Positions 45,492 to 54,778 of a stretch of 64,000 nucleotides of DNA are shown here, in pieces. Within the stretch, counting starts at the first letter, position 1; each line of letters opens with the position of its first letter. The stretch is from Luteococcus sp048595755 (lineage in GTDB: Bacteria; Actinomycetota; Actinomycetes; Propionibacteriales; Propionibacteriaceae): the NCBI RefSeq assembly GCF_048595755.1, contig NZ_CP184360.1, positions 2,294,001 to 2,358,000 on the forward strand. Direction: 5' to 3'. A program made the position numbers and the translations under genes. The notes under the pieces are model-generated. The model did not search any database. It saw nothing but the letters and a program-made list of their open reading frames with translations, and was not told the DNA's origin.

Positions 45492-47348
45492 GTGTCCCTG
45501 CAGGACGAGATCCTCGCCCGATGCCCCGCCAGCATTGCCCAGATGTTGATGGACCGCGTCGAAGAGACGCCGGAGGGGCTTGCCTTCCTGGTGCCTGACC
45601 GTGCCCCGAAGGGCGCCAACCAGTGGGAGCGAGTCTCCTGGAAGGACTTTGGTACCCAGGTCGTCGAGCACGCCGCCGGACTGGTCGCGCTGGGGTTGCA
45701 ACCCGAGGAGCGGGTCGCGCTGGCCTCATCCACCCGCTACGAGTGGATCCTGATGAGTCTGGCCGCGCAGACCGCTGCCGGTGCGGTCACCGCGATCTAC
45801 CCGAACACCACCGACCACGACGTGCTGTTCATCATGCAGGACTCCGGCTCGGTGGTGTTGGTGGCGGAGAACCAGGCCCAGGTTGCCAAGATCCAGCTGC
45901 ACGACGACGAACTGTACGACCAGGTGCGCCACATCATCCTGTTCGAGGACGACCGCACCGCGGCCGAACGCGTCGACCAGCGAGTCCTCACCATCGACGA
46001 GCTGCGCCAGAAGGGCCGCGAGCTGCTCGACGAAGACCCGCAGGTGATCGAGCGAAGCATCGCGGGCATCGAACCGGACAGTCTGGCCACGCTGATCTAC
46101 ACCTCCGGCACCACGGGACGTCCCAAGGGCGTCGAGCTCGACCAGCGTGCCTTCACCTTCGTCGCGCATTCGATGGAGGAGCTCGACTTCCTGACCACCG
46201 AAGACCTTCAGTATCTGTGGCTGCCGCTGAGCCACGTCTTTGGCAACTGCCTGGTGGCAGTGCAGTTGGCCGTCGGCTTCGCGACCGCGGTCGACGGGCG
46301 CATCGACCGCATCGTCGCCGGTCTGGGAGAGACCAAGCCGACCATCATGTGCGGCGCGCCGCGCATCTTCGAGAAGGTGCGTGCGGCGGTCATTACGGCG
46401 AACCCCGCCTCTGGCATGAAGTCGAAGATCGCCCAGTGGGCCTTCTCGGTGGGCCGCGAGTCACACCCCTACCGGCTGGCCGGTGAGCCGATGCCCAAGG
46501 CGCTCGCCGCCCGCTACGCATTGGCCGACCGTTTGGTCTTCAGCAAGCTCAAGAAAACCATGGGCGGCAACATCCGCTTCCTCATCTCCGGCTCGGCGAA
46601 ACTGTCCAGCCAGGTGCAGGAATGGTTCTACTCGGCGGGGATCACCGTCATCGAGGGCTACGGCTCCACCGAGACCACCGCCATTGCCTTCCTCACCCCG
46701 CCCAACAAGCCGCCGCGCTTTGGCAGCGTCGGCCCGGTCTCGCCCGGGCTGGAGGTGAAGCTGGATGGCGACGGGGAGGTGCTGCTCAAGGGGCCCACCA
46801 TCTTCCGTGGCTACCACGAGCAGCCGGAGAAGACCGCGGAGGTCTTCGACGAGGACGGCTGGTTCCACACCGGAGACCTGGGTGAGCTGGACGCCGACGG
46901 CTACCTCACCATCACCGATCGCAAGCGTGACCTGATGAAGACTTCGGGCGGCAAGTACGTCGCCCCGCAGAAGGTGGAGAACGCCATCACGGCGAACATC
47001 CCCTACGTCAGCCAGGCCGTCGCACTGGGGGAGGGGCGCAAGTACATCGTCGCCCTGGTCACCATGGAGCGCGACTCGCTGATGAAGTGGGGCAAGAAGC
47101 ATGGTCACCCCAATGCCAGCTATGAGGAACTCACCCAGCTGCCCGAGATCAAGGCCTCGATCGAGAAGCTCATGGCCAAGGCCAATTCCCGACTGGAGCG
47201 TTGGGAGACGGTCAAGCGCTTCGCCATCCTCGACCACGAGTTCAGCGTGCAGGACGGTGGCGTCACCCCCAGCTTGAAGGTGCGGCGCGCCGTCATCGCG
47301 AAGAAGTACGCGCACATCGTGGATTCGCTGTACGACAAGGAGGCCTGA
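45492..47348 (+). CDS. Long-chain fatty-acyl-CoA ligase (AMP-forming)
   Basis: This 618-residue ANL-superfamily enzyme activates fatty acids to acyl-AMP and then acyl-CoA. The phosphate-binding loop is TLIYTSGTTGRPKGVEL near residue 205. The A5 motif is YGSTETT, and the hinge and catalytic Lys region is DRKRDLMKTSGGKYVAPQ. It is the FadD15-like type with no signal peptide. The GTG start follows GGTAGG, and the gene is four bases before the thioesterase. Confidence 0.92.
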   Translation: MSLQDEILARCPASIAQMLMDRVEETPEGLAFLVPDRAPKGANQWERVSWKDFGTQVVEHAAGLVALGLQPEERVALASSTRYEWILMSLAAQTAAGAVTAIYPNTTDHDVLFIMQDSGSVVLVAENQAQVAKIQLHDDELYDQVRHIILFEDDRTAAERVDQRVLTIDELRQKGRELLDEDPQVIERSIAGIEPDSLATLIYTSGTTGRPKGVELDQRAFTFVAHSMEELDFLTTEDLQYLWLPLSHVFGNCLVAVQLAVGFATAVDGRIDRIVAGLGETKPTIMCGAPRIFEKVRAAVITANPASGMKSKIAQWAFSVGRESHPYRLAGEPMPKALAARYALADRLVFSKLKKTMGGNIRFLISGSAKLSSQVQEWFYSAGITVIEGYGSTETTAIAFLTPPNKPPRFGSVGPVSPGLEVKLDGDGEVLLKGPTIFRGYHEQPEKTAEVFDEDGWFHTGDLGELDADGYLTITDRKRDLMKTSGGKYVAPQKVENAITANIPYVSQAVALGEGRKYIVALVTMERDSLMKWGKKHGHPNASYEELTQLPEIKASIEKLMAKANSRLERWETVKRFAILDHEFSVQDGGVTPSLKVRRAVIAKKYAHIVDSLYDKEA

Positions 47349-47352
47349 GCCC

Positions 47353-48207
47353 GTGGAGAATCCCGTCGCGACGCTCGAGGTGCCGATTCGTTGGGTGGAC
47401 CTTGACCTGCAGGGCCACGTCAACAACAGCCTGGTGGCCGAATACCTGCAGGAGGCCCGCACCGGGCTGCTGCTGGCCGGGCCCAACCGCCACCTGATCG
47501 GGGGCGGGGTGCTGGTGGCCGGACACGTCGTGGAATACCTCCGGCCGATCCTGTTCGAGGCCGGCCCGCTGACCGCCGACGTGGGAGTCTTCGGGGTGGG
47601 CGCCTCGCGCTTCCACGCCAAGTACGAGCTGGTGCAGGACGGGAAGGTGTGCGCCCGCGCCTCCACCCGCTTGTGCCCCTTCGACTTCGACCAGCAACGC
47701 CCACGGCGACTGACCGACGCGGAACGCGCCTGGTTCGTCGAGGTGGCCGGTGAGGCACCTCAGTCGCGTCCGCTGGATGTGCCGCGACTGGAGGGCCGCG
47801 GCCATGTGCACGAGTTCACCGTGCGCTGGGGAGACATCGACCGCTACGGGCACGTCAACAATGTGCGTCACTTCGACTACGTGCAGGAGGCGCGGATCGC
47901 GGCCACCACCAGCGCCGATCCGTCGATGTCGCGCGACGGGGGAGCGGTGCGCTGGGTGGTGGCTCGCCAGGACGTCGACTACCTGTCCCAGATCGACCAT
48001 CGTGCCGAGCCCTACCAGGTGCTGACCGCGGTCGCCCGGATCGGGACCAGCTCGTACACGCTGGCGGCCGAGATCGTCGACCCGCTGGCGGGCGGCAAGG
48101 TGCTGGCGCGTGCCCGCACGGTGCAGGTCTGCACCGATGCCGAGGGTGCCAAGCGCGAGCTGCCCGCCAGTACGCGCGAAGCCCTGGGAAAGCTGCTCGT
48201 CAGCTGA
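47353..48207 (+). CDS. Acyl-CoA thioesterase with two hot-dog domains
   Basis: This 284-residue protein has two tandem 4HBT domains: RWVDLDLQGHVNNSLVAEYL near residue 10 and RWGDIDRYGHVNNVRHFDYV near residue 157. Both keep the catalytic Asp/Asn and the GHVNN pattern. It hydrolyses acyl-CoA to free acid and CoA. The GTG start is four bases after the ligase stop, so the two are likely in one operon, acting in opposite directions on acyl-CoA pools. Confidence 0.9.
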   Translation: MENPVATLEVPIRWVDLDLQGHVNNSLVAEYLQEARTGLLLAGPNRHLIGGGVLVAGHVVEYLRPILFEAGPLTADVGVFGVGASRFHAKYELVQDGKVCARASTRLCPFDFDQQRPRRLTDAERAWFVEVAGEAPQSRPLDVPRLEGRGHVHEFTVRWGDIDRYGHVNNVRHFDYVQEARIAATTSADPSMSRDGGAVRWVVARQDVDYLSQIDHRAEPYQVLTAVARIGTSSYTLAAEIVDPLAGGKVLARARTVQVCTDAEGAKRELPASTREALGKLLVS

Positions 48208-48217
48208 GCCTGGGTGG

Positions 48218-48267
48218 GGCCTCGACAGGCTCGGCCGTCGGGGTGGGGCTGGCCGAGCTTGTCGAAG
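48218..48267. repeat. Inverted pair of dispersed repeats between thioesterase and glucosidase genes
   Basis: CCTCGACAGGCTCGGCC (48220-48236) pairs with GGCCGAGCTTGTCGAAG (48251-48267) over 17 bp with a few mismatches. It lies between two convergent genes and could act as a bidirectional terminator. Confidence 0.75.
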
Positions 48268-48274
48268 CCGCTTC

Positions 48275-49954
48275 TCAGACGCGCAGCCAGGCGGCGGTGT
48301 CGGCGGGCAACCGCCCGTCCACCAGCTCTCCGGTGGCCAGCAGCAGCTCACCGTCCAGCTCCACCGGCTCGGCACCCAGGTTCAGCACGCACCGGAAGCC
48401 GGGATCGCGGGTGAAGCTCAGCACCTGCTCGTCGCTGTCGTCCCACTGCATGGTGCCGTCGCCCAGTGCGTCGAGTTCACGGCGCAGGCGCAGCAGGTTG
48501 CGGAACAGGTTCAGCGACGAGGTGAGGTCAACCTCCTGCTTCTCGACGGTGATCCCGGCCCAGTGCTCCGGCTGCGGCAGCCAGGGCTCCGCATCGGTTC
48601 CGAAGCCGAAGGGCTGCTCATCGCCACTCCACGGGATCGGCACCCGACAGCCGTCACGGCCACGGATGGTGTGGTTCGAACGAACCCACGTGGGATCCTG
48701 CAGGGCCTCCTCGGGCAGGTCCTCCACTTCGTCGAGCCCCAGCTCCTGGCCCTGGTAGACGTAGGCGCCACCCGGCAGGGCGAGCATGAGGGCTGCCGCG
48801 GCGCGTGCCCGGCGTCGCCCGAGCTCGAGGTCGGTCTGCTGACCGGCGAAGGCCTCCTGCCAGTGCGGATCCTCCTCGTGCTCCTCGGTGCTGAAGCGGC
48901 GCCCCGACACCTGCTTGCCGTAGCGGCTGGCGACGCGCATGACGTCGTGGTTCTCCAGGACCCAGATGGTGGGGGCACCCACCTCGCGGTGACCCTCGAT
49001 TCCGGAGTCGATGGTGGTGCGCAGGCTGGTGGCACTCCACTCGGACTCCAGGAAGTCGAAGCAGAAGGTGGTGTGCAGGCGGTCGGGCCGCACGTACTCC
49101 ACCAGACGGTCCAGGGGCAGGTAGGCCTCCGAGACGAAGATGCGGGCACCCAGTTCGGTGCCGGCATAGCTGTCGGCGATGGCACGCCAACGACGCTGGA
49201 TGTCGGCCAGGCCGGGCTGGTCCCAGGTGGGGGCGCCGGCAGGCTTGGCGACGGTTCCGAAGCCGGTCCTCTGGTCCAGCGGCACGTCGGGGAAGGCCGG
49301 ATCCTTGACCAGGGAGTCGGCCACGTCGATGCGGAAGCCGTCCACGCCCCGGTCGAACCAGAAGCGCAGCACACGGTCGATCTCGGCGCGGACCGTCTCG
49401 TTCTCCCAGTTCCAGTCGGGCTGCTCGGGGGCGAACATGTGCAGGTAGTACTGGCCGGGAGTGCCGTCGGGATTGGTGGTGCGCTCCCACGCGGAGCCGC
49501 CGAACATGGCGCCCCAGTTGGTGGGCGGCTCGTTGCCGTCGACGCCCTTGCCGTCGCGGAAGTGGAAGAGGTCGCGCTCGGGCGACCCCGGAGCCGCGGC
49601 CAGCGCCTTCTGGAAGAGCGGGTGATCGATCGAGCAGTGGTTGGGAACCAAGTCGATCAGCACCCGAAGACCCAGCTCGTGGGCCTTCGCGACGAACTCG
49701 TCGGCGTCGTCCAGGGTGCCGAAGTCGGGATGGATGTCGCAGTAGTCGGCCACGTCGTAGCCGCCGTCCCACAGCGGCGACGGGTACCAGGGCGAGACCC
49801 AGACGGCGTCGACCCCCAGCTTCTTCAGGTGGGGCAGCTTCTGGATCATGCCCCGGAGGTCACCGGTGCCGTCATTGTTCGCGTCGGCGAAGCTGCGGGG
49901 ATAGATCTGGTAGGTGACGGCGTGGCGCCACCAGTTCGTGTCTTCAAGGCTCAC
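48275..49954 (-). CDS. GH13 alpha-glucosidase/oligo-1,6-glucosidase
   Basis: This 559-residue protein begins NWWRHAVTYQIYPRSFADAN, a GH13 signature. The nucleophile Asp is in GVDGFRIDVADSL, the acid/base Glu in IFVSEAYLP, and the transition-state Asp in LENHDVMR. A QPDWNWEN motif and the C-terminal beta-domain follow. It should act in the cytoplasm on maltose or isomaltose-type sugars, since no signal peptide is present. It stands alone, with no sugar transporter nearby. Confidence 0.93.
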   Translation of the reverse strand: MSLEDTNWWRHAVTYQIYPRSFADANNDGTGDLRGMIQKLPHLKKLGVDAVWVSPWYPSPLWDGGYDVADYCDIHPDFGTLDDADEFVAKAHELGLRVLIDLVPNHCSIDHPLFQKALAAAPGSPERDLFHFRDGKGVDGNEPPTNWGAMFGGSAWERTTNPDGTPGQYYLHMFAPEQPDWNWENETVRAEIDRVLRFWFDRGVDGFRIDVADSLVKDPAFPDVPLDQRTGFGTVAKPAGAPTWDQPGLADIQRRWRAIADSYAGTELGARIFVSEAYLPLDRLVEYVRPDRLHTTFCFDFLESEWSATSLRTTIDSGIEGHREVGAPTIWVLENHDVMRVASRYGKQVSGRRFSTEEHEEDPHWQEAFAGQQTDLELGRRRARAAAALMLALPGGAYVYQGQELGLDEVEDLPEEALQDPTWVRSNHTIRGRDGCRVPIPWSGDEQPFGFGTDAEPWLPQPEHWAGITVEKQEVDLTSSLNLFRNLLRLRRELDALGDGTMQWDDSDEQVLSFTRDPGFRCVLNLGAEPVELDGELLLATGELVDGRLPADTAAWLRV

Positions 49955-50001
49955 CCGTCGAGCCTAGCGAGCCCGTCACCCCGATTCACTTGCGCCCCGA
50001 T

Positions 50002-50778
50002 TCAGTCGCGCCGGTCTTCAGCCGTGTCGCGATTCAGTCGCGAGTTTTTCCGGCGTCGACGCCGACGCAGTGGGGGAGTGGCGCCGGTCCACCAGGAGGG
50101 CCGCGGCAGTGAGCCGACGGCACTGCGGGGCTGCCAGGTGAAGGCCAAGGGCAGGGTCCAGCCGCGCCAGATCGCCCCGAGGGTGAGGCCGCTGCCGACG
50201 GCGACGCTGGCCACCATGGCCACCGTGTGGTGCCCGGTGGGCCACACCAGCACGGTGACCAGGCTGCCTGCCATCGCGCTGGTGGCGTAGAGGGTGTTGC
50301 CGCCGAAGACCGTCGGGATGCGTCGCAGCAGGACGTCGCGCGCCATGCCGCCACCGACGGCGGTGAGGGTGCCCAGCAGGATGGCCGACAGCGGGCTGAA
50401 GTCGTGCACCAGGGCTCGCTGCGAGCCGGCGGCCGCCCAGGCACCCAGGGCCAGGGCATCGATGACCGGGAAGGTCAGGTCCCAGAAGCGATGGGTGATC
50501 GGAATCGCGAAGGCGATTGCGGCGCCGACCAGGGCGACGGTGAAGTAGGCCCCGTCCACCAGCGCCACCGGGGTGCCGCGCTGCATGAGTGTGTCGCGGA
50601 TCAGGCCACCGCCCAGGGCGGAGCAGATGGCCAGGGTGACGAAACCCACCGGGTCCATGTTCTCCGAGCGGGCCATGACCCCACCCAGGATGGCGTTGAA
50701 CAGCACCCCGGTGAGGTCGACGAAGCGCACGGCCTGGGTGATGGTTTGAGGGTCGATCGGGACGTCCAAGGGCAGCAC
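50002..50778 (-). CDS. TRIC-type (UPF0126/YadS-like) membrane channel protein
   Basis: This protein of about 258 residues has six to seven hydrophobic spans. It contains the two repeats of the family, seen in FNAILGGVMAR...GFVTLAICSALGGGLIRDTL and in SPLSAILLGTLTAVGGGMARDVLLRRIP, the GGGxxRD motifs of bacterial TRIC channels. Cation conduction is known for some members. The GTG start at 50778 (VLPLDVP) is a best guess among several. The tail after residue 220 is Arg-rich. Confidence 0.85.
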   Translation of the reverse strand: MLPLDVPIDPQTITQAVRFVDLTGVLFNAILGGVMARSENMDPVGFVTLAICSALGGGLIRDTLMQRGTPVALVDGAYFTVALVGAAIAFAIPITHRFWDLTFPVIDALALGAWAAAGSQRALVHDFSPLSAILLGTLTAVGGGMARDVLLRRIPTVFGGNTLYATSAMAGSLVTVLVWPTGHHTVAMVASVAVGSGLTLGAIWRGWTLPLAFTWQPRSAVGSLPRPSWWTGATPPLRRRRRRKNSRLNRDTAEDRRD

Positions 50779-50901
50779 TCCACCAGTGTCCCAGCACCAC
50801 GCCTGAGCGTGAAAATTACCCCGATGCGGACGAATGGCCCGCAGGGAATTAAAGTCTTCGCGTCGCGCACGCTCCACGTGCGCCCACAACAGGAGAATTT
50901 C

Positions 50902-52884
50902 GTGTCCTCATCGACTGTCAAGGCCGCCGGAGCACCCGGTAGGGAAGGGCTCAAGGAGCTCACCCTGCGCGGTGTCATCATCGGCGGCATCATCACCCTC
51001 GTCTTCACCGCAGCCAACGTCTACCTCGGCCTGAAGGTGGGCCTGACCTTCGCCACCTCCATCCCCGCCGCGGTGATCTCGATGGCCGTGCTGCGTGCCT
51101 TCCACGACCACACGATCGTGGAGAACAACATCGTCCAGACCATCGCCTCGGCGGCCGGCACTCTGAGCGCGATCATCTTCGTGCTGCCCGGCCTGGTGAT
51201 GCTCGGTTACTGGAGTGGCTTCCCCTACTGGACCACCGCCGCCGTCTGCTTCTTCGGCGGCGTGCTGGGCGTCATGTACTCCATTCCGCTGCGACGCGCG
51301 CTGGTCACCGGTTCCGACCTGCCCTACCCGGAGGGCGTCGCTGCCGCCGAGGTGCTGCGGGTTGGCGACTCCGCCGAGGGCGGCGAGGAGAATGCCCGCG
51401 GCCTCAAGGTGATCACCGTGGCGGGTCTCAGCGCCGCCGCCTTCACGCTGCTGGCCAAGACCAAGGCGGTCGCCGAAGGCGTCTCGCACACCTTCCGCGT
51501 GGGTACCGGGGGCACCATGGTGGGTACCAGCCTCTCGATGGCCCTGATTGGCGTCGGCCACCTGGTCGGTATCACCGTCGGCATCGCCATGGTGGTGGGG
51601 CTGCTCATCAGCTACGGCGTCATCCTGCCCTTCATGACCCGCGGCCAGCTCGACCCCGCGGAGCCGCTCGACAGTGCCGTGCAGGCCATCTTCTCCAGCG
51701 ACGTGCGTCTGATTGGCGCCGGCACCATGGCCGTGGCGGCCGTCTGGACCCTGGTGAAGATCATCGGCCCCATCATCAAGGGCATCTCCGAATCGCTGGC
51801 CGCGCACAAGATCGCCAGCGCAGACTTGGCCATAGAGGAGCGAGACCTGTCGATGAAGGTGGTCATCGGCACCACCCTGGCTTCCATGCTGCCCATCGGC
51901 GCCCTGCTGTGGCTGTTCACCCAGGGCACCCCGCTGGAGGGCAACTCGACCGGCCTGGTCATCACCTCGGTGCTCTTCGTGCTGCTGGTGGGCCTGTTCG
52001 TCGCCTCGGTCTGTGGCTACATGGCCGGTCTGATCGGCGCCTCCAACTCGCCCATCTCGGGCGTGGGCATCATCGTCGCCATCGCCGCCGCGCTGCTGAT
52101 CAAGGCCGTGCACGGCGCCGGCACCGGAGAGATGACCGAGGCGCTGGTGGCCTACACCCTGTTCACCACCGCCGTCGTCTTCGGCGTGGCCACCATCAGC
52201 AATGACAACCTGCAGGACCTCAAGACCGGCCAGCTGGTCGGAGCCACCCCGTGGAAGCAGCAGGTGGCCCTCATCATCGGTGTCGGCTTCGGCTCGGCCA
52301 TCATCCCGCCGGTGCTCGGCGTGATGAACACCTCCTTCGGCTTCGCCGGAGCCCCCGGCGCCGGTGAGGGCGCGCTGGCCGCCCCGCAGGCCTCGCTGAT
52401 CTCCACGCTGGCCAAGGGCGTGCTCGGCGGCGGCCTGGACTGGAACCTGCTGGGCATCGGCGCGCTGATCGGCTGCGTGGTGATCGCCATCAACGAGACC
52501 CTGGGCAAGACCACCAAGGGCCGTATGGCGCTGCCGCCGCTGGCCGTCGGCATGGGCATGTACCTGCCGATCAGTCTCACCCTGATGATCCCGATGGGCG
52601 CAGCCCTGGGCCTGGCCTACGACAAGTGGGCGGCCCGCACCGCCAACCCGGAACGCAGCAAGCGGATGGGTACCCTGCTGGCCACCGGCCTGATCGTCGG
52701 CGAGAGCCTGTTCGGGGTGCTGTACGCCGGCATCGTCGCCGCGACCGGTGACGACGAGCCGCTGGCCCTGGTCAAGGGCGACGGTTGGGCCACCCCGGCG
52801 CAGCTGGTGGGCATCGTTGTCTTCGCCGCGGTGATCGCCGCGCTGTACAACTGGACGAAGAAGAAGGCCGTCGCGAAGGCCTGA
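50902..52884 (+). CDS. OPT-family oligopeptide transporter
   Basis: This 660-residue transporter has about 14 hydrophobic segments, beginning LRGVIIGGIITLVFTAANVY and including NIVQTIASAAGTLSAIIFVLP. Two conserved motifs stand out: YWSGFPYWTTAAVCFFGGVLG and MAGLIGASNSPISGVGIIVA. OPT carriers import peptides or metal chelates with protons. The GTG start follows AGGAGA. The divergent TRIC gene is 123 bases away. The gene ends before a clear terminator. Confidence 0.9.
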   Translation: MSSSTVKAAGAPGREGLKELTLRGVIIGGIITLVFTAANVYLGLKVGLTFATSIPAAVISMAVLRAFHDHTIVENNIVQTIASAAGTLSAIIFVLPGLVMLGYWSGFPYWTTAAVCFFGGVLGVMYSIPLRRALVTGSDLPYPEGVAAAEVLRVGDSAEGGEENARGLKVITVAGLSAAAFTLLAKTKAVAEGVSHTFRVGTGGTMVGTSLSMALIGVGHLVGITVGIAMVVGLLISYGVILPFMTRGQLDPAEPLDSAVQAIFSSDVRLIGAGTMAVAAVWTLVKIIGPIIKGISESLAAHKIASADLAIEERDLSMKVVIGTTLASMLPIGALLWLFTQGTPLEGNSTGLVITSVLFVLLVGLFVASVCGYMAGLIGASNSPISGVGIIVAIAAALLIKAVHGAGTGEMTEALVAYTLFTTAVVFGVATISNDNLQDLKTGQLVGATPWKQQVALIIGVGFGSAIIPPVLGVMNTSFGFAGAPGAGEGALAAPQASLISTLAKGVLGGGLDWNLLGIGALIGCVVIAINETLGKTTKGRMALPPLAVGMGMYLPISLTLMIPMGAALGLAYDKWAARTANPERSKRMGTLLATGLIVGESLFGVLYAGIVAATGDDEPLALVKGDGWATPAQLVGIVVFAAVIAALYNWTKKKAVAKA

Positions 52885-52905
52885 TCACCCAAACCGGACC
52901 CGACG

Positions 52906-52940
52906 GCCGAGCCTGTCGAGGCCCCTCGACAAGCTCGGGG
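52906..52940. repeat. Inverted pair of dispersed repeats after the OPT gene
   Basis: CCGAGCCTGTCGAGG and CCTCGACAAGCTCGGG lie head to head two bases apart, giving a hairpin directly after the OPT stop and before a second, unrelated terminator. Confidence 0.7.
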
Positions 52941-52950
52941 ACCGTACAAG

Positions 52951-52985
52951 AAGGCGCCCCCACCATTGCGGTGGGGGCGCCTTTT
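52951..52985 (+). terminator. Intrinsic terminator after the OPT gene
   Basis: AAGGCGCCCCCACC and GGTGGGGGCGCCTT form a perfect 14-bp stem with a seven-base loop (ATTGC plus flanks) followed by TTTT. It is a textbook terminator, 66 bases after the stop. Confidence 0.9.
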
Positions 52986-53066
52986 GGCTTCGACAAGCTC
53001 AGCCGTCGAGGTCAGTGGAAACTCAGCCGTCGAGGTCAGTGGAAACTCAGCCGTCGAGGTCAGTGG
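52986..53066. repeat. 24-base tandem repeat reaching into the gnd stop
   Basis: After one dispersed repeat copy (GGCTTCGACAAGCTCAG) there are two exact 24-base units (52999-53022, 53023-53046) and a partial third (53047-53066). The third contains the gnd stop codon (53060-53062). The unit carries CAGCCGTCGAGGTCAGTGG. It lies between a terminator and a coding end, so copies probably arose by slippage. Confidence 0.85.
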
Positions 53067-54535
53067 TTGCCGGCGTCGCCCGCAACCTCGGACTTGTCGC
53101 CCGACCACAGGGTGTGGAAGGAACCCTCGGCGTCGATGCGCTTGTAGGTGTGGGCGCCGAAGTAGTCGCGCAGGCCCTGGGTGAGCGAGGCGTTCAGACG
53201 CGGTGCGCGCACCTGGTCGTAGTAGGCCAGGGCGGAGCTGAAGCCGGGCACCGGGACGCCCGAGGTGACGGCGGTGGCCACCACACGGCGCCAGGCATCT
53301 TGGCCCTTGGCCAGCTCGGCCTTGATGGAGGGGGCCTCCAGCAGGGTGACCAGGTTGCCCGCGGCGTACTCGTTGCTGATGCGGTCGAGCAGCTTGGCGC
53401 GGATGATGCAGCCGTCACGCCAGATCTTGGCGACCGCGGCCACGTCGATCTCCCAGCCGTACTCCTGGCCGGCGATGCGGATCTCGTCCAGGCCCTGGGC
53501 GTAGGCGATGACCTTGCTGGCCCACAGGGCCTGACGGATGTCGTCGGTGAAGGCCTTCACGTCCTCGACCTTCAGCGAGCCGTCCGGGCCCTCCAGGGCG
53601 GCCTGGGCGTGCTCGCGCAGGTCGGGGCTGGAGGAGATGGCGCGGGCGAAGACGGCCTCGGAGATGGCGTTGACCGGCACACCCAGCTTGAGGGCGGACT
53701 GCACGGTCCAGGTGCCGGTGCCCTTCATGCCGGCCGCGTCGACGATCGAGTCCACCAGCGAACCACCGGTCTTGGCGTCCTTCTGGCGCAGCACCTCGGA
53801 GGTGATCTCGATCAGGTAGCTGTCGAGGTCGCCGGTGTTCCACTCGGCGAAGACGTCGGCCATCTGGTCATTCGACAGGCCGGCAGCCTTGAGCAGGGTG
53901 TAGGCCTCACCGATGAACTGCATGTCGGCGTACTCGATGCCGTTGTGCACCATCTTGACGAAGTGGCCCGAACCGTCGGTGCCGATGTAGGTGCAGCAGG
54001 GCTCGCCCTCGTACTGTGCGGAGATCTTCTCCAGGATCGGACCCATCGACTCGTAGGCCTCACGAGTGCCGCCGGGCATCATCGAGGGACCCTCGAGGGC
54101 GCCGACCTCGCCGCCGGAGATGCCACAGCCGACGAAGTGCAGGCCGGCGGCGCGCACCTTCTCCTCGCGACGGATGGTGTCCTCGTAGAAGGCATTGCCG
54201 CCGTCGACGATGATGTCGCCGTCCTCCAGCAGCGGGATGAGCTGGTCGATCACCGCGTCGGTGCCGCGTCCGGCCTGCACCATGATGACGATGCGGCGGG
54301 GGCGCTCCAGCGAGGCGACGAAGTCCTCGATCTTCTCCGAGGCGATGAAGTTGCCCTCCGAACCGTGGTCACGCATGACCTCCTCGGTCTTGGCGAAGGT
54401 GCGGTTGTAGATGGCGGTGGTGTAGCCCTTGTGGGCCATGTTGCGGGCCAGGGACGAGCCCATCACGGCCATGCCGATGACGCCGACGTCGGCAAGCGTC
54501 CTGGTTTCGGTTGCGGAAGAGGTGGTTTCAGTCAT
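53060..54535 (-). CDS. gnd: 6-phosphogluconate dehydrogenase, decarboxylating
   Basis: This 491-residue cytosolic enzyme oxidises 6-phosphogluconate to ribulose 5-phosphate with NAD(P)+. The Rossmann motif VGVIGMAVMGSSLARNMA is near residue 17. The signature segments CGISGGEVGALEGPSMMPGG and MVHNGIEYADMQ carry substrate and catalytic Lys/Glu sites. IRDGCIIRAKLL-type residues appear in IWRDGCIIRAKLL. The start is the ATG at 54535. It is divergent from lacI-type regulator 54779 over 243 bases. Confidence 0.95.
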   Translation of the reverse strand: MTETTSSATETRTLADVGVIGMAVMGSSLARNMAHKGYTTAIYNRTFAKTEEVMRDHGSEGNFIASEKIEDFVASLERPRRIVIMVQAGRGTDAVIDQLIPLLEDGDIIVDGGNAFYEDTIRREEKVRAAGLHFVGCGISGGEVGALEGPSMMPGGTREAYESMGPILEKISAQYEGEPCCTYIGTDGSGHFVKMVHNGIEYADMQFIGEAYTLLKAAGLSNDQMADVFAEWNTGDLDSYLIEITSEVLRQKDAKTGGSLVDSIVDAAGMKGTGTWTVQSALKLGVPVNAISEAVFARAISSSPDLREHAQAALEGPDGSLKVEDVKAFTDDIRQALWASKVIAYAQGLDEIRIAGQEYGWEIDVAAVAKIWRDGCIIRAKLLDRISNEYAAGNLVTLLEAPSIKAELAKGQDAWRRVVATAVTSGVPVPGFSSALAYYDQVRAPRLNASLTQGLRDYFGAHTYKRIDAEGSFHTLWSGDKSEVAGDAGNH

Positions 54536-54778
54536 GGAAACTCCTTAGATCGGGACTCCACTGGAGCGGTCCCCGGCGGGATCGGGGGCATCGGTGCCCG
54601 GCAGCGGTTGGTGCTTGCTGTGCTGACGAAGCCCAGTCCAGCAAAGACCCTTGCCGGGCGGGAGAGCTTGCCACAAGTTGCAGTTGTCGGCTTGACTGCG
54701 CACAACGATCTTCGGCGGCTGGGGGGCGTTGTTGTCGTCTGTTGCCGCCAGCGGAGGGGTGTTACTACAGTGAATCGT
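54536..54778. promoter_or_regulatory. Divergent intergenic region between gnd and the LacI regulator
   Basis: This 243-base gap must contain both promoters. A TTGACT near 54692 with weak downstream -10-like sequence is a possible -35 box for the regulator gene. CCCGGCA and TGCCGGG (54597-54658 area) form a distant inverted repeat. No gene is visible. Confidence 0.4.

Noticed and set aside
48110..50290. Very long open frame of 726 codons on the plus strand
   Set aside because: It is the antisense of the alpha-glucosidase gene, whose catalytic motifs are all on the minus strand.
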